In this document: one piece after another, positions 1-7,998 of the stretch
How the letters are laid out: the number at the start of each line of letters is the position of its first letter
Numbering within the stretch: position 1 is the stretch's first letter
DNA from: Hyphomicrobium sp.
GTDB lineage: Bacteria; Pseudomonadota; Alphaproteobacteria; Rhizobiales; Hyphomicrobiaceae
Direction of reading: 5' to 3'
Assembly: GCF_009026145.1 (NCBI RefSeq)
Contig: NZ_WBUE01000014.1
Coordinates: 1-64,000 of the forward strand
Length of the DNA stretch: 64,000 bases
Program-made: the position numbers and the translations under genes
Notes under the pieces: model-generated
What the model was told of the DNA's origin: nothing
The model's input: only the letters and a program-made list of their open reading frames with translations
Database searches by the model: none

Positions 1-159
1 GAGCTGCTCCGGGGGGTGGAGGAGCTTGGCAGGCTCACACTAGCGGCCTACTCAAAATGGGGAATTGACTCCGATCAAGCGCGATTGTCGCATCTCATCG
101 GCTACGCGCAGCAACCGTGCTCTGCTTCAATGCCGCTCGCGCAAACTGCGACATCTTAG
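1..159 (+). CDS. C-terminal fragment of an unrecognised protein (cut by window edge)
   Basis: The first frame is open from the window edge and ends at TAG 157-159, giving about 52 residues. The readable part (GRLTLAAYSKWGIDSDQARL) looks like ordinary helical protein, but it matches no family I recognise. It may be the end of a gene beginning upstream, or only a chance open frame. Nothing else on either strand before 180 looks coding. Confidence 0.3.
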   Translation, partial: ELLRGVEELGRLTLAAYSKWGIDSDQARLSHLIGYAQQPCSASMPLAQTATS

Positions 160-179
160 GTTGGCACATATTGCGTGGA

Positions 180-617
180 TTAACGGCGGCTCAACTTAAG
201 CGACGCCGAACCGCTATCACCCGACAGCGTCACGGACTGGCTGTTGCCATGCACCACGACGCGGATGCTTCCCGACACGTTGTATTCGGTATTGTGGAAG
301 CTGCCCCGATACCGATTGGGGCTGACCTCGTACACGGTTGCCGTTTGCGATGCTTTGCCCGACGCCGTCGCACACGTCGCGCTGAGCACATAGCTGTCAC
401 CGCCGGCGCGACTGTACCGTGCACGGCACCGCGCCCGCTCCTTGGTGCCCGACGCGAAGGACACCCAACCCCCACCGCTCCACGAGCCGGCAAGGCTGCC
501 AGCCTTGCTGAAGGCCGGCGGCGTTGCCATCGCCAATGCGGCCAGTATCACGATGGGGCCGAGGGCAGGCTTCGTCCCGATGGCGAAGACCCGCCAACCA
601 CCACGCACTTGATTCAT
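180..617 (-). CDS. small secreted beta-rich protein, conserved hypothetical
   Basis: About 145 residues from the chosen ATG. The N-terminus has a basic stretch, then a hydrophobic run (GPIVILAALAMATPPAFS) typical of a Sec signal peptide with cleavage near AFS-KA. The mature part is Gly/Ser-rich (GSWSGGGWVSFASGTKERAR) with two Cys (ARCRARY and SATCAT) that could form one disulfide, and it ends in short alternating strands (GNSQSVTLSGDSGSASLKLS). I recall similar uncharacterised exported proteins in Rhizobiales; no function is known to me. Two adjacent ATGs at 620 and 617 follow a run of five G; upstream in-frame ATGs at 653 and 827 are possible but would bury the signal peptide. Confidence 0.6.
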   Translation of the reverse strand: MNQVRGGWRVFAIGTKPALGPIVILAALAMATPPAFSKAGSLAGSWSGGGWVSFASGTKERARCRARYSRAGGDSYVLSATCATASGKASQTATVYEVSPNRYRGSFHNTEYNVSGSIRVVVHGNSQSVTLSGDSGSASLKLSRR

Positions 618-1448
618 CATCCCCCGATTTGGTTCAGACTTGGGCGTCTTCATGATCGGACCAATTGGACTTGCTTCGAGCTCATCGCCGAGAACGAACA
701 TCGGCAGCTCCCGAGGATACTTGCCAGGTTCAACGACAAACGCAAAGAGAGATTGAAGAGCGGAACACAAAACCATGCTCACTTTTACGATGTCGTGCCC
801 ACAGATTGCCAAGCGTGGCCAAGCCATCGCAACCGGCGAGGAGAGGTTTTCACCTGGCCGTTATTGGCCACACCTGCCGCGCAGATATCCCCGCCCCTCG
901 CGCGGCGCGTATCCTCCCCTCATCCCTGCCCGTCATGGGACGCATCAGCTGAGCGGCCGACGCGGGGCAAGGTCGGTGCCCGGTTGAGGCGGCGTTGCTT
1001 TCCGTTCGCAGCGTCGACGCGAGATTAGCTCTCTCACATGCCGGGGCAACGAACCGAGGCCGGGCGCCCCCAGCAATGGGACGCACGGACGCCCTTCGGC
1101 AGCGGCGCTCCCGCATTCAACTTCGGAGCGCAGCCGCTTTAGGTCCTGAGCGATGATAGCCCGGCCCGCGAAGCGCCGGGTGGGACCTGAAGCCCGTTGC
1201 CGTCGTGAAGAGCACCCTCGGCTTTGCAGCCACCGCACGCGGGCGCCGAAAGGCTGCCGGATTGTTACTAGGATGGCGGTCGTTTGGCGCCCGCGCTCCC
1301 TCGCTCTTTCTCATGCCTCGGGGCCAACGGCTCGCGAGACTAAGACCAGTTGCCTGCAAACGCCATCGGCCACGGAAATGCCGACGGTTGCGCACCGGGC
1401 CCCCGATAGGGAGAATACCGCAGGGGTTTGACTTAGGGTGCGTGGTCA
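618..1448. other. long intergenic stretch without a convincing gene
   Basis: About 830 bases. Several open frames overlap here on both strands, but they are Arg/Pro-rich and lack Shine-Dalgarno sequences and recognisable motifs, as expected of frames shadowing GC-rich noncoding DNA. I see no tRNA, strong hairpin or insertion-sequence end. The stretch should hold the promoters of the gene at 180-617 and of the kinase-like gene at 1449. Confidence 0.4.
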
Positions 1449-2144
1449 ATGGCCGTATCATGGACGCTTGAGAAGGAGCTGTGCGGGCTCGCCGAGGCGA
1501 ACTCCGTCGGCGCAGCGCTGTGGCGGCTCGGATTGACCGAGCATGCCGAGAGTGCCGTCAGGCTGGAGGAGAGGCACGGCTGGCGGCGCGGCGGCGCGGA
1601 AACATACGTTTATCGCTTCAAGGTCATAAGCGCAGAGACGACACGCGATGTCCTCTTGAAGGCCGTCACCGCTTTCTCGACCTCGCGGACGCTCAATGAG
1701 ATCGCCGACGAGTGGGTGCACCGGCGGCAACTGCTGGCGCAAGGCGGCATCTCTACGCCAACGCTCTATTTCGCCGGCCGCGCGCTTTTGGTGGAGCAGG
1801 ACGTGGGGGAAAAGCTCGCCTCCTGGCTGCGGCGCAGCCCGAGCAACAGCATACAATTAACCGATCAGGTGTTTCGCTTGGCCGCCGTCATGGACAGGCA
1901 TGGCTTCGCCCCTATGTGCGTGTTCAACGGGCTGCGGACCGATGGAGAGGCCGTCTATGTCGTCGACTTTGGCCAGGACCTTGGCCCGCCGGGTGTTAGA
2001 CGGCGGCGCGGCAAGGGCCTCCTGCCGGAAGCCAAGCGCTGGCTGGCGAGCGTCGGCCAGCAGAGGATCGACCCGTGCCGGGCAGAGGCCGTGTATGCGT
2101 TTCACTTGGGCGGCGAGGCCAAGGATGAGCAAGGACCATCTTAA
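1449..2144 (+). CDS. kinase-fold protein lacking the catalytic Asp (pseudokinase candidate)
   Basis: 231 residues with the outline of a small protein-kinase or aminoglycoside-phosphotransferase fold. A Lys in a VAIK-like strand (VLLKAV, K71) is followed by a helix with Glu88, a hinge-like segment (LLVEQDVGEKL, about 113-123), a catalytic-loop region beginning His151-Gly152, and a clear metal-binding DFG (VVDFGQD, D173). The residue that should be the catalytic Asp after His-Gly is Phe153, and Asn160 is shifted by two, so phosphotransfer is doubtful. The gene overlaps the NDK-like gene downstream by 20 bases, implying translational coupling and a joint role. ATG 1449 follows a weak AGGG. Not a family I can name. 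Fold assignment is inference from motif spacing; the coding call is firm. Confidence 0.7.
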   Translation: MAVSWTLEKELCGLAEANSVGAALWRLGLTEHAESAVRLEERHGWRRGGAETYVYRFKVISAETTRDVLLKAVTAFSTSRTLNEIADEWVHRRQLLAQGGISTPTLYFAGRALLVEQDVGEKLASWLRRSPSNSIQLTDQVFRLAAVMDRHGFAPMCVFNGLRTDGEAVYVVDFGQDLGPPGVRRRRGKGLLPEAKRWLASVGQQRIDPCRAEAVYAFHLGGEAKDEQGPS

Positions 2145-3150
2145 GCGCGACATCATCAGGGCCGTGACCGACGTGAGCGCGGCGGAGCAGCCCGCCGACC
2201 AATGGCTTGTCCCGCTCGGCGAGCGCCAGCCCGACAAACGCAATCACTTCGTCCTCTTCTTGAAGCCCGAGCTGCTGGCCGTGCGCGAGGGCGTGAAGCT
2301 CGGCGCCATCCTCGACCTCATCGCCGCCGCCCTACGCAAGCACGGAGTCGAGACCGGCGCCGTACGCGTGCTCAACGGGGCCTACCTCGCGCAGCACAAA
2401 ATCATGGAAGAGCACTACGGCGTGATCAATCGCGCCTCCCGTTTGGGACGCGCTGCCCTCTCCCCGCCGACGCTGCAGAAGCTCGAGGCCGAGTGCCCGG
2501 GGATAAAGGGCATTCTCGGAGCGCACGAGTTCCTGCAGCGCTATCCGGAGGTGTCCGCGTTCGCCCTCAACGTCATCGTCGACAGCCTCGGATCGAAGAA
2601 GATCGCCAGCGGCAAATATTACAGCGTCCTCAACGTAGCGGGCGAGCGGATGGTCGTTCTCAACGCCTTCCACCCGCAGCAGCTGCTCCACTACACGCGT
2701 CCCGGCAAAGCGCTCGTGGTGTTCGAATGCTGGTCCGATACCGACTGGGCGGTGCTGAGGCAGGAGATGACTGGCGCGACCGACCCCGCCCGCGCCGCCG
2801 AGGGATCGATCCGGCAAACGTTGCGGGCGAGGAGCCACGAGCTTGGCCTGCCGGAGGTCACGACGGCAACCAATGGCGTGCACTGCTCCGCCGGGCCGTT
2901 CGAAGCGATGCTCGAATACTGCCGCTTCTTCTCCGATCACGCCGGCAGCGCAGTCATCCGCCCGAGCGCGACGCCGTTCGGGCACATGCTGCTCGAGCGC
3001 GGCCTGCGGCAGAAGGACATTGCCGCCCTGGCCAAGAACCCGCTGCTGGGCGAGGGCAGCGCGGCGGCCTACGTTTTCAATCAGACGGAGGATAAGAACT
3101 CGGGCTTTGCCGCCGACCTGCTTGCCGAGGCGATGCGCAACGCTGCCTAG
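2125..3150 (+). CDS. enlarged nucleoside-diphosphate kinase-like protein
   Basis: 341 residues against about 140 for ordinary NDK. NDK landmarks appear in order: phosphate-binding Lys in FLKPE (K47), EEHY (95-98), Arg212 before the GATDP loop (217-221), SIR (Arg230), and the phospho-histidine segment NGVH (His253). A segment of about 85 residues (roughly 105-195) sits where NDK has only a short linker, and a C-terminal tail of about 70 residues follows. Retained catalytic residues suggest a working phosphotransferase that passes phosphate via His253, but the substrate is unknown. The chosen ATG lies inside the end of the upstream kinase-like gene with AAGG just upstream; an in-frame ATG at 1900 would lie deep inside that gene. 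The two genes form one transcription unit. Confidence 0.75.
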   Translation: MSKDHLKRDIIRAVTDVSAAEQPADQWLVPLGERQPDKRNHFVLFLKPELLAVREGVKLGAILDLIAAALRKHGVETGAVRVLNGAYLAQHKIMEEHYGVINRASRLGRAALSPPTLQKLEAECPGIKGILGAHEFLQRYPEVSAFALNVIVDSLGSKKIASGKYYSVLNVAGERMVVLNAFHPQQLLHYTRPGKALVVFECWSDTDWAVLRQEMTGATDPARAAEGSIRQTLRARSHELGLPEVTTATNGVHCSAGPFEAMLEYCRFFSDHAGSAVIRPSATPFGHMLLERGLRQKDIAALAKNPLLGEGSAAAYVFNQTEDKNSGFAADLLAEAMRNAA

Positions 3151-3159
3151 AACCTGCGC

Positions 3160-3219
3160 TGGCAGGTCTGCTCCAACCGCCACCCGGTGACGCGGCCGCT
3201 CGCGCCCGCACGCCATCGT
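3160..3219 (-). pseudogene. decayed duplicate of the 3' end of the secreted-protein gene at 3786-4061
   Basis: Read on the minus strand, about 60 bases match the last 60 coding bases of the gene at 3786-4061 at roughly 85 percent, including the part encoding RVTGWRLEQTCQ. Relative to the intact gene it lacks two bases inside the GERC codons, which breaks the frame, and the stop codon is lost. No start or signal peptide is attached. I read it as the remnant of a tandem duplication that also spans the gene between the two copies. Confidence 0.6.
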
Positions 3220-3225
3220 CACGTC

Positions 3226-3253
3226 CACTATTCGCAAGGCACTATTCGCAAGG
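3226..3253. repeat. perfect 14-bp tandem duplication
   Basis: CACTATTCGCAAGG occurs twice with no spacer (3226-3239 and 3240-3253). The second copy overlaps the stop codon and last codons of the minus-strand gene 3242-3694. It could be a slippage product or the scar of a lost insertion. Confidence 0.85.
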
Positions 3254-3694
3254 GACTTGGAGCGTCTTTCCGATCTCCGCAAAGTACCTCGAGCAAAGCT
3301 CGCGCGCCGCTGGCTTGGGTGGAGTCTTGGTGCCGCGGCTCGCCGGCGCGGTCGCTGGCGACGCCGGTTTGGGCAGCTCCGCTGGTTTGGCCTCTACTGT
3401 CGGCTCCTCCGCAGGTGCTTGAGCCTCTCCGCCATTGCACGGGCCGAGGAGAGTCTGCTCCGTGAGCTTGCCGTAGAAGTCGACGTGCAGGTGATAGCGC
3501 TGACCGTCGCGGCAAGCATCGAGCTTGAACGGGGGCTTGGTCCTCTGGAACTCGAGCTGCTCGTAACCCTGCTCGGTCAGCTCGCGGCGCACACGCTCGA
3601 CGCCGTGGGCATAGGCAGGGGCACTCCCACCCAGCGCAAAGACGACCAGAGCTCCGGCAGCCAGCTTTGCACGTACATCAGCCATGAGCGACAT
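3242..3694 (-). CDS. secreted Pro/Ala-rich protein with a PepSY-like N-terminal domain
   Basis: 150 residues. A signal peptide (AKLAAGALVVFALGGSAPAYA) is followed by a domain of about 55 residues (VERVRRELTEQGYEQLEF ... YHLHVDFYGKLTEQTLLG) resembling the small alpha/beta PepSY-like domains of exported proteobacterial proteins: a helix, a Gly-Tyr turn, then strands ending in a Gly. The second half is low-complexity Pro/Ala/Lys/Glu linker and ends in a short segment with two Cys (LCSRYFAEIGKTLQVPCE). ATG 3694 is used; an in-frame ATG at 3685 gives almost the same protein and neither has a strong ribosome site. It sits between the intact and decayed copies of another secreted-protein gene. Function unknown. 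Confidence 0.6.
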   Translation of the reverse strand: MSLMADVRAKLAAGALVVFALGGSAPAYAHGVERVRRELTEQGYEQLEFQRTKPPFKLDACRDGQRYHLHVDFYGKLTEQTLLGPCNGGEAQAPAEEPTVEAKPAELPKPASPATAPASRGTKTPPKPAARELCSRYFAEIGKTLQVPCE

Positions 3695-3785
3695 CCACTA
3701 AAGCGAATATAATAGCACCGCCCGGGACATGTAACTGTACCGAGGGGAACCGGCCGGAAGCGATGTCATCAGCCCCGGCCGCCCG

Positions 3786-4061
3786 TCACTGACAGGTCTG
3801 CTCCAGCCGCCAACCCGTGACGCGGCACCGCTCGCGCCCGCGCGCATCGACACTGCAATCGCGGTTGGGGTAGCGCTTGTAGGAGCAGTAGTAGTCGGGG
3901 AACAGGAAGCCTTCGTAGCCGCGCACCGGACCTTTGGTCTCGTACGTCTCCGAGTAATAGGGCTTCACGCCGCGGCGGGCTTCGGTCTCGCTGGCGGCGA
4001 GCAAAGGCACGGCCAGCGCGGCCGCAGCGACCGCCATTGCCCGCATGTTCGACGAACTCAT
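3786..4061 (-). CDS. small secreted four-cysteine protein
   Basis: 91 residues. The start is fixed by AAGGAGGA six bases upstream of ATG 4061. A signal peptide (MRAMAVAAAALAVPLLAA) is followed by a Tyr/Arg-rich mature domain with four Cys (YYCSY, RDCSV, ERCRV, QTCQ), enough for two disulfides, ending in GWRLEQTCQ. It is divergent from the Crp-type regulator; the 186-base gap between them holds an 8+8 bp palindrome (4142-4163) about 85 bases upstream of each start. A broken copy of its 3' end lies at 3160-3219. Similar Rhizobiales proteins are, as far as I recall, uncharacterised. Confidence 0.7.
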   Translation of the reverse strand: MSSSNMRAMAVAAAALAVPLLAASETEARRGVKPYYSETYETKGPVRGYEGFLFPDYYCSYKRYPNRDCSVDARGRERCRVTGWRLEQTCQ

Positions 4062-4141
4062 CTCGGCTCCTCCTTGTCGCAGGAAGAAATGTAGGTCGCC
4101 GACGCCGGCAGAGTAGTCTGCAGGCGGGATCCTACGGGCCG

Positions 4142-4163
4142 CTGTCCCCCATTCAGGGGACAG
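4142..4163. promoter_or_regulatory. operator-like palindrome, copy 1
   Basis: CTGTCCCC and GGGGACAG form a perfect 8-bp inverted repeat around a 6-base centre. The core CCCCCATTCAGGGGAC (4146-4161) recurs with one change at 7910-7925. It lies in the divergent gap between the secreted-protein gene (start 4061) and the Crp-type gene (start 4248). A DNA-binding role is inferred from position, symmetry and recurrence. Confidence 0.55.
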
Positions 4164-4247
4164 ACAATACCGCGCCCAGAGGCTATTTTTCTCGAGTGGC
4201 GGCGAAATTCCGCGCCGCCCCCTCAGTTTTGCGTTCGGGGAAGCCAA

Positions 4248-5015
4248 ATGGCTTGGCTGTCTTTAGTCGGCGTCAGTGGGAAAGGTGGGCACCCGTCCCC
4301 CATCGAGCCTGCGTTTTCCAACTCCCCCGTCGCGGCTCCCCCCGCCGAGACGACTGCTGCGCCGCAACAGATCGCCGCCAATGCCTTCATTTTCAGGGCG
4401 GGCGATCCTCGAACGCATCTTTATCGGGTGGAGAGCGGCGCCATCTGTCTCTATGAGACCGGCCGCTCCGACCGCCAGTCGATCATCGAGTTCCTGTTTC
4501 CGGGCGACTATGCCGGCCTCGGCTTCCTGCAGAAGCATCACCTGAGTGCCCGCGCCCTGCTCGACTCGAGCGTCACCTGTCATCCCCTCGACGCGCTGCC
4601 GGATCTGGTGAAGAACGACCCGCGCGCGCAGGCGATGCTGGCGCATTCGGTCGAGCGCGAGTTCGAGGCACGGCGCGACGAGCTGTGCAGCGCTGGCCGG
4701 CGGCGGCCGATCGAGCGCGTTGCGGCGCTACTCGTCACCTCGGCGCGCACCAACGTGCAGCAGGGACGCCCGGCAGCGATCATCAAGGACTCCTGGAAGT
4801 GCGGCTTCATCGCCGATCTGTTGCAGCTCACGCTGGACGACCTCGCGGCGCTGCTCGTCGAGCTGGAGCGCCGCGGCCTTATCGCGGCGGCGGGAAAGGA
4901 TCTGCGCCTCCTGGACATCCCGGCGCTGGAGGCGATGGCGGACGGCATCTGGCCGAACAACGACCATGGCGCCGCGCGTTCGCCACAGCTCCTGCCGGCT
5001 CATAGAGCCGCCTGA
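4248..5015 (+). CDS. Crp/Fnr-family transcriptional regulator
   Basis: 255 residues. After an N-terminal extension of about 45 residues comes a cyclic-nucleotide-binding-type beta barrel (FIFRAGDPRTHLYRVESGAI ... FLFPGDYAGLGFL, about 47-100), a dimerisation helix, and a C-terminal winged helix-turn-helix (CGFIADLLQLTLDDLAALLV, about 186-205, then ELERRGLI). The Cys cluster of oxygen-sensing Fnr is absent from the N-terminus, so a different effector is likely. It converges on the giant MalT-type gene with a 16-base overlap of the two 3' ends (5000-5015) and is divergent from a secreted-protein gene across a palindrome, which may be its own or the MalT-type protein's operator. Family assignment is solid; targets are inferred. 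Confidence 0.85.
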   Translation: MAWLSLVGVSGKGGHPSPIEPAFSNSPVAAPPAETTAAPQQIAANAFIFRAGDPRTHLYRVESGAICLYETGRSDRQSIIEFLFPGDYAGLGFLQKHHLSARALLDSSVTCHPLDALPDLVKNDPRAQAMLAHSVEREFEARRDELCSAGRRRPIERVAALLVTSARTNVQQGRPAAIIKDSWKCGFIADLLQLTLDDLAALLVELERRGLIAAAGKDLRLLDIPALEAMADGIWPNNDHGAARSPQLLPAHRAA

Positions 5016-7747
5016 GCAGCGCCCGTCTTGAGCATGCCGAGGCTTTGCGCTCGGACGACGGCCTGCGCGCGGGATTCGGCCGAAAGCTTCTGGAAGATGC
5101 GCTTCAGGTGAGTTTTGATCGTCTCTGGTGCGACACCGAGTTCGCGGGCGATCTCTTTGTTCGACCTGCCGCGCGCGATGAACTCGACGATCGTTCGCTC
5201 ACGCGCCGTCAGCTCATCGGGTGGCCGCGCCGCCGCCGACTTGCGCATCGCCTGCAGCCGCTCGCGCAGCTGAAGCAGCAGCCCGTTGACGAACCTGATG
5301 GCCAGATCGTCGCCGTCGAAGACGGCGGCGTCTCGCGCCTTCAGGAGAATCGGCACAATCCGCCGTTCGTGATCGAGCACGAAGCTCGGCATATTGGCCT
5401 CGGCGCCCCAAGCCATCAGCTTCTTGAGAAGGGCATGCGATTTCGCCAAGAAGCCCAGGCGGTCATAGAGGACGGCGAGGTCAATTCCGACACGCAGCGC
5501 GATAAAGCGGTCGTCGGTAGAAAGCAGGCCGCTGAATGCCTCACTCAGCGCGGCAGCGGCATCCTCCAGATTCTCCGAGGCCGCGTCGATCAGCCCTTTC
5601 GCAACCAGGCGCCAGGTGCGGATGGAGGCGCCGAGGTCCGCTGCGTGCTTGGCGTGCAGCTCATCGAATGCAGGCATTAGGGCGAGTGCCTCGCTTACGT
5701 TGCCGTTGGCCAGGAGCAGGCGCGTGCGCTCGACCAGCAGCATGGCGACGACCACGCCCCAACCGCGCTCCCAGCTCAACCGTTCGGCGCGGTTGAGAAG
5801 GCTCATGGCTCGCGTATAGTCGCCGCGCACCGCGGCCGCGCGCACGAGCACGAAGAACGCATTGCGGAAGCCTTCGTGGAACGCCGTCGTCTCGATGAGC
5901 TCGAGGGCGTCGAGCACCCGCACCTCGGCACCCGTAACGTCGCCGCGCTCATACTCCAGGCGCGCGATAAGGGCGGTGAGCATCGAGGCCGATACCGACT
6001 TTGCGCCCGCGTACTTTTCCGCCAGCGACTGTGCCACCGCATAGAAATCGAACGCCTCGTCGAACCTCAGCTGTTTGACGGCTGCAAGGCCGTAGAGGCA
6101 GAGGCGGTAGTTTTCGGGAAGCACGTACGATGCCTCGCCGGCAGAAGGATCGGGATTGGGGACGGCATAGAACGCCTTCCAATCGCCGGACTTCAAGTAG
6201 GCGTAGCGCACCACGTTGCATAGCGCATTGAAGTTGAAGGCGTCGAATTTGTAGCCGGCGAGACATTCCAGCGCGATGTCGCGCCCGCGTGCGCTGTCCT
6301 CGGTGAGCGCACAGAACACCGCGCGCGCCGCCCGGCATCGCCACCACAAGTCGCTGCCCAGGGCGGCGTGCGTTCCCGCCTCCACCTGCGTCAGCAGCAC
6401 CTCCGCCTCCTTGAAGCGCGTGACGAGGCTCATGCCCCAGGCAAGTGCCAGCTTGACTTCGAGCTGGCCGCTCATCAGCTCCTTGGGTAGCTGCTGCTCC
6501 CAGCTGAGCAGCGTGAGCAGATCCCCTCTCGCCACCATAGACATGGCGCAGTTCTCGATGAACTCGAGCGCCAGCGGGTAGTCGCCGGCGGCGATGGCGT
6601 AGTGGACCGCTTCGCTCCACATCTGGCGCGCGGCATACCAGCGGCAGGCACGGCGATGCAGGTCTTGAAGCTGATCGCCCATCCTGGTGCGCAGCCGGTC
6701 GAGAAGAAATTCGCGCAACAGATTGTGGTAGCGGTACCAGTTCCCCGACTCGTCGAGCGGCACCAGCAAGAACTGCTCCCGCTCCAGGGCTTCGAGAATT
6801 GCCGCTTCTTCCGAAGTACCGGCTACGGCGCTGCACAGCGAGCCGTTCATCTGCTCGAGGATGGACGTCTTCAGGAGGAAGTCGACGACCTCCTCCGGCT
6901 CCGTGGCCAGCGTGTCTTCGAAGTATTCGGAAATCGTGCGTGACGTACCCGAGATGGTGCGGACATGCGCCACCGGATCGGCGGAGTTCGTCAGCGCAAT
7001 GCGCGACAACTGCAGGGCCGCGGGCCATCCTTCCGTTGTCGCGTGCAACTTGGCGATGCCCGCCTTGCCTAGCCGGTGGCACAGGGCATCGCCGAGGAAG
7101 TCGCATATCTCCTGCGGCTTGAACTTCAAGAGCGGCACATCGATCTCGACAAGCTCGTCCTCCAAGCGCAGGCGCGACAGTGAAAAGCGCGGCTCGGTGC
7201 GCGAGATGAGCACCAGATGCAGGGTCGAGGGGGCATAACGGACGAGCATCTTCATCAGCTCGTGGCAGCGCGCATCCGAGACGACGTGGAAATCGTCGAG
7301 GAACAGGTAGGTCTCACAATCGGTCTCCGCTACCGCGTTGAGCAGCGACGAGATGACGTTGCGCGCGGGAATGAGGTTAGACGCCTGCAACAGCTCGATG
7401 GCTTCGCGCCCGAGGTTGGTCGCCGCGCTCTCGAAAGCGCGCGCGAGATGGTAAGCGAACGCTCCCGGCTCGTTGTCGTCGCTGTCGAGGCTGAGCCAGG
7501 CGACGAGCGATCCCGCCTCCCGCAAGCGCTGGCTCCATTCAGCGGCGATGATGGTCTTTCCGTACCCGGCCGGGGCTCTAAACAGGATGACCCGGCGCGC
7601 AGCGGCGCCGTCGAGGAACTTCATCAGCTCCGGGCGTTGAACCGCAAACTTGCGAACCGCAGGAGGGACTGTCTTGGTCAGCGCGATACGCGGCAAGTCG
7701 ACCAAGACGGGGTGACCAAAATCCTGCGTCAATCCCATCACACTCAT
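5000..7747 (-). CDS. MalT/AlkS-type large LuxR-family transcriptional activator
   Basis: 915 residues from the chosen start. The N-terminal STAND-type NTPase has Walker A APAGYGKT (about residue 60) and a Walker B-like YLFLDDFH (about 150). A long alpha-helical TPR-like sensor region follows (about 330-830). The last 70 residues are a LuxR helix-turn-helix (DELTARERTIVEFIARGRSN, then KEIARELGVAPETIKTHLKR). Such proteins use ATP and an inducer to oligomerise on operator repeats. GGGGAG eight bases upstream favours ATG 7747; an in-frame ATG at 7783 adds 12 residues but has no ribosome site. Its 3' end overlaps the Crp-type gene by 16 bases. The inducer is unknown. MalT itself binds GGGGA-type repeats, which makes the GGGGAC-containing palindromes at 4142 and 7907 attractive as sites, but this is inference. 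Confidence 0.9.
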   Translation of the reverse strand: MSVMGLTQDFGHPVLVDLPRIALTKTVPPAVRKFAVQRPELMKFLDGAAARRVILFRAPAGYGKTIIAAEWSQRLREAGSLVAWLSLDSDDNEPGAFAYHLARAFESAATNLGREAIELLQASNLIPARNVISSLLNAVAETDCETYLFLDDFHVVSDARCHELMKMLVRYAPSTLHLVLISRTEPRFSLSRLRLEDELVEIDVPLLKFKPQEICDFLGDALCHRLGKAGIAKLHATTEGWPAALQLSRIALTNSADPVAHVRTISGTSRTISEYFEDTLATEPEEVVDFLLKTSILEQMNGSLCSAVAGTSEEAAILEALEREQFLLVPLDESGNWYRYHNLLREFLLDRLRTRMGDQLQDLHRRACRWYAARQMWSEAVHYAIAAGDYPLALEFIENCAMSMVARGDLLTLLSWEQQLPKELMSGQLEVKLALAWGMSLVTRFKEAEVLLTQVEAGTHAALGSDLWWRCRAARAVFCALTEDSARGRDIALECLAGYKFDAFNFNALCNVVRYAYLKSGDWKAFYAVPNPDPSAGEASYVLPENYRLCLYGLAAVKQLRFDEAFDFYAVAQSLAEKYAGAKSVSASMLTALIARLEYERGDVTGAEVRVLDALELIETTAFHEGFRNAFFVLVRAAAVRGDYTRAMSLLNRAERLSWERGWGVVVAMLLVERTRLLLANGNVSEALALMPAFDELHAKHAADLGASIRTWRLVAKGLIDAASENLEDAAAALSEAFSGLLSTDDRFIALRVGIDLAVLYDRLGFLAKSHALLKKLMAWGAEANMPSFVLDHERRIVPILLKARDAAVFDGDDLAIRFVNGLLLQLRERLQAMRKSAAARPPDELTARERTIVEFIARGRSNKEIARELGVAPETIKTHLKRIFQKLSAESRAQAVVRAQSLGMLKTGAAQAAL

Positions 7748-7906
7748 CTGCGCGCGCTCCCCACGCACAGAATACGCGCCCATTGAAATGCCATGTTAGG
7801 CCATGCTGGGAGGGGCTTCAATTTAAAATGAGAATGAGAGGTATTAGCCGATTGGAGCGCGTGCAGCGCCGGCCAATGCGCCCGATCCCCCGGCGCCAAT
7901 CGTGAC

Positions 7907-7926
7907 ATTCCCCCAATCAGGGGACT
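7907..7926. promoter_or_regulatory. operator-like palindrome, copy 2
   Basis: CCCCCAATCAGGGGAC (7910-7925) matches 15 of 16 bases of the motif at 4146-4161. It lies between the divergent MalT-type gene (start 7747) and the lipoprotein gene (start 7999), 73 bases upstream of the latter, a spacing close to that of copy 1 from the genes it flanks. Confidence 0.55.
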
Positions 7927-7998
7927 GCTCAACGGGCAGCGGCGCCGCAATCTTGGACCGCAATTGTTCGGATCTGAGCCCGCGTTGGAACTGAAACA

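Noticed and set aside
117-1028. Long plus-strand open frame (303 codons)
   Set aside because: It is antisense to the secreted-protein gene at 180-617, Arg/Pro-biased with no ribosome site or motifs.
850-1461. Minus-strand open frames in the first intergenic stretch
   Set aside because: Compositionally like random GC-rich frames, mutually overlapping, no motifs.
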